Assembly: GCA_037178675.1 (NCBI GenBank)
Contig: JAYMGJ010000578.1
Location: 1-64,000, forward strand
DNA length: 64,000 bases
Direction of reading: 5' to 3'
Source of the DNA: Scleroderma bovista
Lineage: Eukaryota > Basidiomycota > Agaricomycetes > Boletales > Sclerodermataceae
Numbering within the stretch: position 1 is the first letter of the stretch; every line of letters starts with the position of its first letter. Both the position numbers and the translations under genes were made by a program. Below, piece by piece: positions 35,691 to 44,756 of this stretch. The notes below the pieces were generated by a model. The model saw only the letters and a program-made list of their open reading frames with translations. It did not search any database and was not told where the DNA came from.

Positions 35691-35748
35691 CGAGTTCGGG
35701 TGAATACTGATCGGTATATGTGCACCTAGAGATGCATGCGTCTCTACA

Positions 35749-36886
35749 CCGCTCTCTCATTCTTTCCCAGAAGAGAGCTCGTCAAGGGAGCCCATGGTTG
35801 CACTTCAGCAGCGCTAGAACACATGCACTATACTTTAGTGTATGCTGACCCCCCAAAAGACCTCTGGACCCCTGGTACCCTTCTTGTGGCTGTTTTGTCT
35901 CGGATCAATCCCCCTATTAATCCCAGATCTTCCCCATTGTTGTCCCATCAAATTCCTGATGGTACACAGCCCCCCCATCAAACTTCTTAGGCTGTGCATC
36001 AATGACTCCTTCTGCTGTGCAGTGACTCATCCCTTGCTTACTGATGCTCTCTTGTCATCAGTATTACTCTATCCCTTTCGCATTTTTGGTATATTACTCA
36101 GCTGATGACTCACTCCCTTACCAATCAATCTTGTCATGCAGCTTACTCATTCCTTTACTCAGCAGCTTATTCATGCTTCCTATGCTTACTCATTCCTGCT
36201 TATCCCTTGCTTACTGATCGCTTACAAACCCCTTACAAAGCTCTTACCAATCCCTTACCAATCCTTGACAAATTCTGCTTACTCCCTTCTCTTTTTGTAC
36301 TTTAATGCTGTGCCCCCCCATGTATTTAAACCCCTGGGCTCAGCCCAGTAAAGGAGGACCCAATTGCACGAAATTATCTCTCTCTCAGACTCTCTCAATC
36401 AGTATCCCTTCAGTCTTTGAGTCCTTGTAGGCTTCAGTGAAGGTCTAAAGGCTCAATATTGTCAAGTTTATCCAAGTTATTCAAGATCTATTCTTTATAC
36501 TAGGCTCAAGCGGAGTCTAGGCTTCATACCAGTCAATCTTCCTCGCCTCTGGACATCAGAGGCATCCCTGCCCCTTTGCTGCACCAATCTCTAGGTGTAG
36601 TATCGCTGTTTCAGTCTCAGTCAACCCAATCCCCGCTTTGACACTTCCTAGGCCTTAGGAAGAGTCCAGACCCCTATCCCCTTCGTCTTCTATTACTCCT
36701 GTACCCCAGGAGTATCCTGCATCACCGTCTGCATCACCCTGTTGGTGTAGATCCCCTTCCCCCCTCCTCAGCACATCCTCTCTGGACACCGCGGAGGTAA
36801 ACCACCACTCGCACATTTTCGTAGTCCTTTGTTGGTGTTGTGTTTGGGTTATTACTCCGACCCAAGTCCACACTTTGACTCACATC
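35749..36886 (+). repeat. Gy-H 5' LTR (LTR-R), 5'-truncated
   Basis: Matches 56540-57676 closely to the end TTTGACTCACA. The start of the LTR is missing and replaced by LTR-S. A TATA-like TATTTAAA lies at 36323-36330, followed by the palindrome CTGGGCTCAGCCCAG. Two TGACTCA motifs lie upstream (36023-36029, 36106-36112). Confidence 0.88.
36323..36330 (+). promoter_or_regulatory. TATA box of the Gy-H LTR promoter
   Basis: TATTTAAA just downstream of an array of CTTAC-containing repeats (36110-36290). The same site is at 57115-57122 in the 3' LTR and conserved in every LTR-R copy. It would drive genomic RNA synthesis. Confidence 0.55.
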
Positions 36887-36888
36887 TG

Positions 36889-36905
36889 GAGCCCACTGCG
36901 AGGGG
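36889..36905 (+). other. Primer binding site of Gy-H
   Basis: TGGAGCCCACTGCGAGG two bases after the LTR end. The TGG start fits pairing with a tRNA CCA end. Gy-N has nearly the same site at 42121-42137, so both use the same primer, whose tRNA I did not identify. Confidence 0.65.
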
Positions 36906-37134
36906 TGGTTATTTCTGGATAGGATTGCACTTATTCCTCCTCATCATCGCTATTACTGCTCCTTGGATCCCTCCCTGCTTCGTTGCTGTCATCCTCCTGG
37001 TCTCCTACTTCACCCTCTTCATCTATAGGAACCCCTTTGACTATCTCTGACTCCAACCTGACCTCTCTACCTGCTGGTCCATCATCCCCTCCTCGTACCC
37101 CCCTATTTCCGCTATATCGCTCTCAAATAACTCT

Positions 37135-39474
37135 GTGCCTTCTTCCCTGTCTGGAACATCCTCATCCTCATCTATACCAACCCCTGAGTCCCTTCTTGGG
37201 TCGACTCTAGCCTCTACTGCCTCTGTATCCATCCCCGCTTCATCTGTTTCCCCACCCGCTGTTACTATGTCTGCACCCGCTACCCTCCCATCTGTCCTTA
37301 CTCTCCCTCTTCTTGGGATGAAGTCTGCCCCTGAACTCTTCAGAGGTGACCACTCTCAGATTAGGACCTTCCTAGACCACTATGAACGCCTCTGTGCCCT
37401 GCACAACGTTGTCGACGATCAGGAGAAGGTTGACTTTATTCTCCGCTACTGCTCTACTAGAGTCCAAGAGATCATTGAAGGCATGACTCACTTCCATGTT
37501 CCCAACTGGGATGAGCTCAAGAACGACCTCCTGAAGCACTTTGATGCTGATCTTTCCGATGAGAGATTTTATGAGCAAGATTTGAAGAACTTTGTCAAGG
37601 GTGCAATGCGTGCTCCCATCCTATCCCTCCATGACTTCAGAGCCTATAACAGATACTTTATCCATATTGGAGGATGGTTAAGGAACAAGGGAAAGATCAC
37701 CAAAGAAGACTACAACCGCTACTTCTGGGCTGGACTACCCCTTTCCTTCCGTCTCAAAGTTGACTCTCGTCTTATCCTCAAAGACCCTGACTTGGATGTC
37801 TCTATCCCCTACTCCTACTCTGATGTCTGCAAGGCTGCCGAAGAACTCCTTCGTAGGGATCGCTTTGATGCTGAGTACTTGGAACGTCTTGGTGTTGAAG
37901 AGAAAGAGAATATTCCCCTTCCCCGCTCTGACCCCAGGTCTGATCCTGTTCATCCGCTTTTGTCTCCTCTGGATGCTAGGACCACTTTGCAAGGATTGGA
38001 TAAAGCTGGAACCACTGCTCAGAAGCAGGATGAGGTGGAAAATCTCATCAAGAAGATGTCCCAGATGACTCTCTCCGATCCCAACTATGCACTTTACTAC
38101 TATCGTGCCATCAAGCTGGACCCCGATGCCAGCAGAGTTATCTCCCCTCCTGCTCTTAATTCTCAATCATCTACTCCTGCCACCTCTTCTCCTACTCGTC
38201 CTGATGCTGCTCCTCGTCCTCCTGCTCGCCCTCCCATTACTTGCTATGGATGTGGTGTTGAGGGCCATGGTGTAAATGGTTGCGATAAGATCAATGATCT
38301 TGTTGCCAAAGGCTTACTTGCTAGGGATGATGCTCGTCGTGTCACTCTCCCTAATGGCCAGTATATCCCCAGGACTCGAGATGAGACTATCGTGCAAGCC
38401 TATGAGCGTCATGCTGCTGCTGCCAGACCTGCTAGCACTGTCCGCTTTGTTACTCATGCTGAAGAAGAAGAAGTCTTGGAGTCTGGAATCTGTGAACTGG
38501 AAGAAGAAGAGCCCCTGGTCGCTGCTGTCGATCATGCTCCTAGAGTTACTAAGGAGAAAAGGAAAGCTGCCTTTGAAGGTGTCATCATTCCCCCTCATGG
38601 TAAAGGCAAAGGAAAGGAGAATCAAGCCCCCGCTTTCACACCAGTTCCTGCACCTAAGCCCATCCCATCGACTCCTGCTCCCATTCCCATGCCAGTTCCC
38701 ATCGATGTTCATACTCATGTCTTTGATGGCTCAAATGATGATGCTATCATGCAAGATGACACTCTGCCTATCAGATCTTCGCACCCCGATGTGGACTCGT
38801 CTGAGAAGAAGAAGCCTAAGCCCGCTACTGCTATGTCTTCACCTCTCTCCCAGAATACCAGTGCCAAGTCTATTGTGGATCGCATTCTTGCTACCCCTCT
38901 CACTTTGTCTGTTGGAGAAGCTATTGGCTCGTCGAAGGATGTTTCCCAGCATCTCCAGGATCTTATTAGGGTCAAGAGGCAGGCTCTCCCCTTCGTCAAG
39001 CACGTCCAAGGAACTCCTCCTGCTGCTGCCTATATGTGTCTCACTTCTAGTCCCCTCATTACTATCAATCTCCACTGCAATGACCAACCAGTGAAGGCCG
39101 TCATCGATTCAGGCTCTACTCTCAACGTCGTCAAAGCCAGTATTGCCAAGTCTGTCATCAAGATGCCTATTGATACCTCCCATTCTATGGTCATGAGAGA
39201 TGCCAATGGTGGTACCTCCAAGCTCATCGGTCTCATTCAGAATGTCCCTCTCTTCTGTGGAGCTGCTCAGACCTGGACCAATCTCTTTGTCTCCCCCCTG
39301 ATAATGACTCTGGCTTCGATCTCCTCCTTGGTCACCCCTGGGCCCATGGAAACTCGGTTAGCATTGTTGAAAGAGACTCTGGAACCTATATCATCTTCGG
39401 AGCTGACTCCAACCATCCATTGGAGATGTGTGCTGTCGATGCGCATGCTGCTACTCACTCTGGAACTGGATTAA
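37135..39474 (+). pseudogene. gag: Gy-H Gag with start of protease (frameshift near 39297)
   Basis: Open frame of about 780 codons. It lacks an early ATG: the given start is GTG, the frame is open further upstream, and the first ATG is 37267. Seen: Pro/Ser-rich N-terminus, capsid core (ELFRGDHSQIRTFLDHYERL to CKAAEELLRRDRFDAEYL, about residues 65-260), knuckle CYGCGVEGHGVNGC at about residue 370 (C-x2-C-x4-H-x4-C), an acidic and Pro-rich spacer, and protease motif VIDSGSTLNVV near residue 657. The protease continues (DLLLGHPW) only in the -1 frame after a run of six C at 39291-39296. A one-base loss there or ribosomal slippage would explain it. I favour a mutation. Confidence 0.8.
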
Positions 39475-40868
39475 TGGCTACTCTTGAGCCAGACAGCGAG
39501 ATGGAAGAAGAATCTGCTGCTCCATATTCATCCCCCCATGATCCTGCGACTCTGGATATTCTTTCAGATCATTTACTGGACCTTCCTGATGCTCCTGATG
39601 CCAATCCCCCCTCATTTGAGACTGCTCTTCCTATACTGTTTTCGCCTCCTGGTTCTCCTATAATGCCATCTGGTCCAGTGCGCTACGTCTCTCCAGCTCA
39701 TATATCCCCTCCACTCTCTCAGTCTTCATCTCCCATGTCTTCTGTGCTCCGCGAGTATAATCCTCCATCTCCTGACCCCAATTTCTCTGCAAATGAAGCT
39801 CTTCAAAGGATTATTGAACAGATTGAGACTCCTGGAAATACTGCAGCTGCTGAAGAACACCCTGTTATCACTTGCATCTGTGCTAGGATTCATGAACAAG
39901 AGGGTCACTCCTTCCTTGACAGAATGCTATTGACTACTAGTCGATTGGTACCTCTCTCAGGCCTCAATCTTGAGACCTGCTATGCTCTCCCTGCTCAAGA
40001 AGGTGTTGACGAATTTGGAACTCCTTACCAGGATTATCTCATCCTGCACACTCGTATGGACATCATCAGCGAAGAGTCTATAACCAATCCTACTGGCAGA
40101 GTTGTGCAATTTGGGACTGCCTATACTCGATTCTATCCCCATCCCCCTTTCTTGACTATGAATCTAGATTTCCCTCTTGCCACCAGTGAAGCTCCTGATT
40201 CCCCTTCATCACCTCCTGCTGAACTGCCCACTTGCAATGGAACATCTTCTCCTTCAGTCCCTGATCCACTGTCATCGCATCCTACTTCTCCTGGATCTCC
40301 TCCTCCTGTTCCTACCAGTGCACCTGCCAACCAGTCTCCTACTCTCGATGAAGCTCTCCGTGTTGTTGCCAGGCATATTGAAGCTGTCGGTGACAATGCT
40401 GTTGAGCCACTTCACCCTGCTATTGCCTATCTCTGTGCCCAGATTCGTGAGGAAGAGAGACGCTCCATGCTTAACCTTTTGATCTACTTGCATGCTCATA
40501 TGGACAACTCTGGTGCTGAAGAACCCACTGCTCAAGCTCCAGAGCCCCCTGTCTCATCCAGTAACGATGATCCTCCTCCATCATATTCTGCTGACTCTGT
40601 ACCTGCTCCTGCCACCGATCCTACTCCCCCTATCCTTGTATTCACTTTGGAAGAAGAAGAGCAGACTACTCTCCTATCGACTCATGATTTCCCCATCTCT
40701 GGACTGCAACTTCTTGTCGCTGCTGTTGATCAGGTTACCCAGGATGCCCATCCTACTCCATCCCCAGCTGTCATCTCTAATGACAATACTCCATCATCTC
40801 CCGAGGATGACTCTTCACTCCTCTTACGCCCTGCTGAAGTCAACTATCTTGTCAATTTATTTCGCTGA
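39297..40868 (+). pseudogene. Gy-H protease C-terminus and long Pro/Ser-rich spacer
   Basis: In the -1 frame the protease ends with FDLLLGHPW, followed by about 480 codons without a known domain. The region is Pro/Ser/Asp-rich with two similar helical blocks (ANEALQRIIEQIETPGNTA and LDEALRVVARHIEAVGDNA), each followed by an HP-x-I-x-C-A-x-I-x-E motif. These look like an internal duplication. It ends at a TGA (40866-40868), overlapping the start of pol in another frame, 22 bp before the Gy-N insertion. Confidence 0.6.
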
Positions 40869-40886
40869 ACTACTATGCTTGCCCTC

Positions 40887-40890
40887 ACGT
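40887..40890. other. Target site duplication ACGT of Gy-N (left)
   Basis: ACGT here and at 51937-51940 flank the Gy-N LTRs exactly. Confidence 0.85.
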
Positions 40891-42116
40891 TGTAGAGACA
40901 CCCGGGTCTCTAGGCGCACAGCTCCCTAGCTGTCACACCCTAAGCCCTGTGAGAGACCCACCTAGACGCGCCCCTGCGCCTGTCCACTTGCATCTGTTCG
41001 ATCGCATCACACCCGACTCGCTCGCGCGAGTGCATCCGTGGCTGCTGCGCGCCCGATCACTCGCACGGGTGTAGTCGCGACTCGTCTCGCATCGCACTCG
41101 ATCACGTCACGTCCAACCTGCTCGCATTCTCTCTCGTGCAAGTGTATCTGCGGCTGCTGTGCACCCAATCGCTCGCACGGGTGTAGCCATGACTTGACTC
41201 GCAGACCACCCGATCGCATCCCGTCCGACCCGCATGCTCGCCCGTCCACTCGCATCTGTTCGATCGCGTCACACCCGACTTGCTCGCTCGTGCGAGTGCA
41301 TCCGTGGCTGCTGTGCGCCCGATCACTCGCACAGGTGAAATCGCGACTCAATGCACAGACCACCCGAACACTTGCCCAAGCTCAAGTAGGACCCGACTCG
41401 ACCACCCTCGCTCACTCGCACGCAAACGCAACCACCCGCGACCCTGTTAAGCTGTTCCGGTCCTCCCTCTTTTGTACACTTCGCGTCATGGGTACGTGTT
41501 CGCGCCCGTCTCCCTTGCTGGAGTTTCCCACTTCTTTATGTCATCTGTTGATGCTCGGGTGCCTGTTACTCGGTTGTGGACCCTTTTCGTTATGTCAGAT
41601 AGTGCCAGAGTGCGCACCATTTCCCTTATTTAGACTAGAGTTACCGCTTAGACGCGCTTGGAGCGCTACAGTGTTTCCTGACCCTTATGTTCCGTACATT
41701 GGTCCTAGGGCCACATATACCTTACCCTGGAAGAATGCAACATTCTTTTTCTCCCCCTCATAGCAAGAGTAAGAGCCCCAGCTTCTACGTGAGGTTTCAG
41801 TTTGTTCAAGGTCTCATCGTCGCATCTTATCGTATTCGCTCGTTTCGTCGTATCGTTTCGTCTTTCGCCGTGTGTCCCTCACTTTCGCATACGTCTCTCC
41901 TCCGCTCTCTAGGGAACTCTCTAGGCTTTTGACCAGAGCGCTCCTCGCGCTCTCTCGTCCACTCTCTTTTCCACTGCGCTGCTCGTCACACCCCACCCCT
42001 TGCTAGTCCGAGTGCTCTGTGCACCTTCCTTCGCTTTTCCGACTCTACCAGTTTGAGCCAGACCCAGTTCCCTTGGGCGGACCTGTTTTGCACCCTTCCG
42101 GAACTAACCTTCTACA
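40891..42116 (+). repeat. 5' LTR of Gy-N (1,226 bp)
   Basis: TGTAGAGACACCCGGG to ACCTTCTACA. Nearly identical to 50213-51936 apart from array length: it has three units of the 112-bp-type repeat (ggctgctg at 41040, 41152 and 41306) against seven in the 3' LTR. Confidence 0.95.
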
Positions 42117-42120
42117 TCTT

Positions 42121-42137
42121 TGGAGCCCACCGCGAGG
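42121..42137 (+). other. Primer binding site of Gy-N
   Basis: TGGAGCCCACCGCGAGG four bases after the LTR. It differs from the Gy-H site by one base. Confidence 0.65.
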
Positions 42138-42146
42138 GAATCTTAG

Positions 42147-44756
42147 GATCTGGCTCGAAGATCCTCTTGCCTGTTAGAACAAAATCCTGAGCTTGCGCAG
42201 CTCATAGGTGCCTTCCGCAACCTCGACTTGGGCAACCAGTCAGACTTTTTCATACCCTTGTCAACCCCTAGTACCAGTTCCCCTTCAGATACAGTTTCTT
42301 CTAGTCGTTCTCGGTCGCCACCTTTTCCTGAAAACTTTACTATTGACGAGCCTTTCCATCCACCTTCTCATTTGCAGTCCTTGAGCTCACTCTCGAGCGT
42401 CTCTTCGCTTCAGTTCTCTTCAAATTATATTACTCCCGCTCGCCCTTCCCCGTCTAGAAATACCCCTTCGCGTACTTACTACTCCACTCACGCTACGCAG
42501 ATGGCACCTCAACCGATGCCAGCTCGAGGATCCTCCAAGGCTCCTAAGTTCGAAGGCAACCCGGAGGATCTTTTACGCTTCTTCGAGGATGTCGAGTTCC
42601 TGTGCGAAGACGCAGAAATAGATGCAGGACCCAATAAAATCAAATGGGCAGTTCGATATGCCAGTCGCGAGGAGGCGGAGCTGTGGGCTGTCTTGCCGGC
42701 ACGTGCTGGAAGTGACTGGGACGACTTCAAGGAAGAAGTCCTAGCATTCTACCCAGGAGCTAAGGACGACGACCGCAAGTACTCACGTGCGGACCTGGAT
42801 CGTATCACAGCAGCCCAGGCAGAAGTCCCTATGATTTCGCGCGCAATCCTTGGTGAGTACATTCGCAAGTTCACTATAGTAGCGACGTTCCTCGAAAAGA
42901 AAAAGAGGCTCTCTAAAGGAGAGTGTGAAGACAAGTTCATGGAGGGGTTCCACCATACGTTTAAGGCGCAGCTTTTGAACAGGCTCACCTTAGCGTACCT
43001 GGACCACTTCCCTGACGACCCATGGCCTACTGACAAGGTTATTTTCCATGCCTCCTTCCTGTTAGCAGGGACGTCTAGGCCCACCCCCGGAAGGGTAACC
43101 GCCTCGCCTGAGCCGCGGTCTACAAGTGTGCCGGCGCCTACTGTTATCAAGAAGGAGTACTACAGCACAGGTTCTGCTTACACTCCTGCCCCTGCCGCCC
43201 ATGTGCCTGTTTTCGCAGGGAGCCTGCCACCGCAAGCGTCATACGTACAAGCAGCGGGAGGTCCGGCTCAGTACCGAGAGAACCCCTACTGCTACTTCTG
43301 TGGAGGTACCGATGGTCATAGGATGAACTATTGCGCAGTATGCCTGGAGTATGTCCAGACCGGGAAATGCCAACGCAGGACTGGACGCATTTACTTAGCC
43401 GACGGGTCAGAGATTTCGATGGGACTACCAGGGAGGACCCTAAAGGAATGTGTCGACAACTGGCTGGCCATGCGCCAGACAACTGTAGGCCCGCTCGTGC
43501 CAGAGAAACCAACCGCCCAGACGGCTGCACAAACCCAGCGCTTCGACCGCGACACTCCTCCACATATGGCAAACACCATGTTCTTCGGTCTCGAGCCTGT
43601 AAGCGAATGGCAGCTAGATATCCATCCGTCTTCCTATATGGTCGACGAGGATTCCAACGGGGATATCGACGACGAAGATCGACAAGCGCTCGCTCGCGCC
43701 TATGCCCAGGTTGAGGAGGTGCACAGCACAATTCGGAAGAAGAAGCAGGTGCGCTTTGATGGGGTAGAGGTACCAACACGCCGCCCGGCAGCAGGTTCAT
43801 CGAAGAACGCCACGACTACGGTTCCAGAACCCTCCGCTTCTTCCTCACGGACTTCACAAGTTCTGCAGCCCGAGCCAGTAGTGTCCACGGTGGCCCCTCA
43901 ACAGAAATCGTCGGGTACGAATACTAGCGCGCCTACAAGCACGAGTGCCTCAGGTTCTGTCCCGAACAAACAGTCAGGAGCCTCGCAACCACAGTTCAAA
44001 TACCAGAGCCCAATGGAAGACCCCGCAGTTGCCCAGAAGCTCTTGGAAAGGCTGCTGGACGTGCAGGTTACTGTGTCAGCCCGCGAGTTGCTATCCATCT
44101 CAATAGATATGCGCAAGATGGTGCGCGAGTTGGTGGCGACTAAACGGGTGTCAGTCGCAAGTCTGGAAACCAATCCTACACCCGCCTCCGACCTCTGGCT
44201 CGAGTATGAAGAGTTCATAGTAAGAGACGACGAAGGTTTGGTAGTGGCAAGGACTTCCCTTCCGCTATGGGCGCTCGATGGCACACTCAATGATCGCTTA
44301 CGCGTAGAGTGTCTGCTGGATCAGGGGGCACAGATTGTTGCAATTAGGCGCGATCTCTGGGAAGCGCTGGGAGTTCCTGTATGTCCAGACCTGGCTACCA
44401 CCCTCGAGGCAGCCAACAAGTCCAAAGAGGATACCCTCGGAGTAGTGGAGAATGCTCGGTTAAAGATCGGAGGCATAGAGTTCCGACTCCAGATTCATGT
44501 GGTAGGAGACGCACCATTTGATATTCTTTTAGGCCGACCGTTCTTCGCACTTGCGAGCTGTGTCACCCGCGACCAGATGTCCGGTGACCAATCGGTAGCA
44601 CTCACTGACCCCAACTCGGGGATTCAGCTTATGATGCCCACACGACAGCGCTCGCGACCTTCCCGAGAGCCGCGCTTTTTGCGCGACGAGGACGCAGAAG
44701 AGCATCGCCACCGGCGCTGTGGGGCTTATACCCTCCAAATAAGCCAGGGTTTTTAG
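42147..44756 (+). CDS. gag: Gy-N Gag-protease
   Basis: The frame is open from 42147 (after a TAG) to TAG/TAA-type stop at 44754-44756. No ATG occurs before 42501 (MAPQPMPARGS), so translation starts there or at a non-ATG codon. Seen: Ser/Pro-rich start, capsid core (APKFEGNPEDLLRFFEDVEF onward), knuckle CYFCGGTDGHRMNYC (C-x2-C-x5-H-x4-C, one residue longer than usual) near 43291, a long linker, then a retropepsin-like protease: VECLLDQGAQIVAIRRDLW and FDILLGRPFF. The active triad reads D-Q-G instead of D-S/T-G. The last 148 nt overlap pol, which is in the -1 frame. That suggests pol expression by -1 frameshifting, or reinitiation. Confidence 0.85.
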   Translation, partial: DLARRSSCLLEQNPELAQLIGAFRNLDLGNQSDFFIPLSTPSTSSPSDTVSSSRSRSPPFPENFTIDEPFHPPSHLQSLSSLSSVSSLQFSSNYITPARPSPSRNTPSRTYYSTHATQMAPQPMPARGSSKAPKFEGNPEDLLRFFEDVEFLCEDAEIDAGPNKIKWAVRYASREEAELWAVLPARAGSDWDDFKEEVLAFYPGAKDDDRKYSRADLDRITAAQAEVPMISRAILGEYIRKFTIVATFLEKKKRLSKGECEDKFMEGFHHTFKAQLLNRLTLAYLDHFPDDPWPTDKVIFHASFLLAGTSRPTPGRVTASPEPRSTSVPAPTVIKKEYYSTGSAYTPAPAAHVPVFAGSLPPQASYVQAAGGPAQYRENPYCYFCGGTDGHRMNYCAVCLEYVQTGKCQRRTGRIYLADGSEISMGLPGRTLKECVDNWLAMRQTTVGPLVPEKPTAQTAAQTQRFDRDTPPHMANTMFFGLEPVSEWQLDIHPSSYMVDEDSNGDIDDEDRQALARAYAQVEEVHSTIRKKKQVRFDGVEVPTRRPAAGSSKNATTTVPEPSASSSRTSQVLQPEPVVSTVAPQQKSSGTNTSAPTSTSASGSVPNKQSGASQPQFKYQSPMEDPAVAQKLLERLLDVQVTVSARELLSISIDMRKMVRELVATKRVSVASLETNPTPASDLWLEYEEFIVRDDEGLVVARTSLPLWALDGTLNDRLRVECLLDQGAQIVAIRRDLWEALGVPVCPDLATTLEAANKSKEDTLGVVENARLKIGGIEFRLQIHVVGDAPFDILLGRPFFALASCVTRDQMSGDQSVALTDPNSGIQLMMPTRQRSRPSREPRFLRDEDAEEHRHRRCGAYTLQISQGF

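Larger units (their letters stand above)
34110..35748 (-). mobile_element. LTR-S: solo LTR related to the Gy-N LTR, full of minisatellites
   Basis: On the minus strand it starts TGTAGAGACGCATGCATCTC, close to the Gy-N LTR start TGTAGAGACACCCGGGTCTC. It ends with GTCTGGCTT-like and ...CCTACA sequence matching the Gy-N LTR end (cagaccaggtctcc, tgggcgg). The interior is different: tandem arrays at 34725-35030 and 35031-35690 fill it. It abuts the truncated Gy-H 5' LTR. No exact target duplication was found (CCGG versus CCGC). Confidence 0.7.

Noticed and set aside
39288..39300. Programmed -1 frameshift in Gy-H protease
   Set aside because: The six-C run is not a standard slippery heptamer in the gag frame, and the shift falls inside the protease. 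A one-base loss is simpler.
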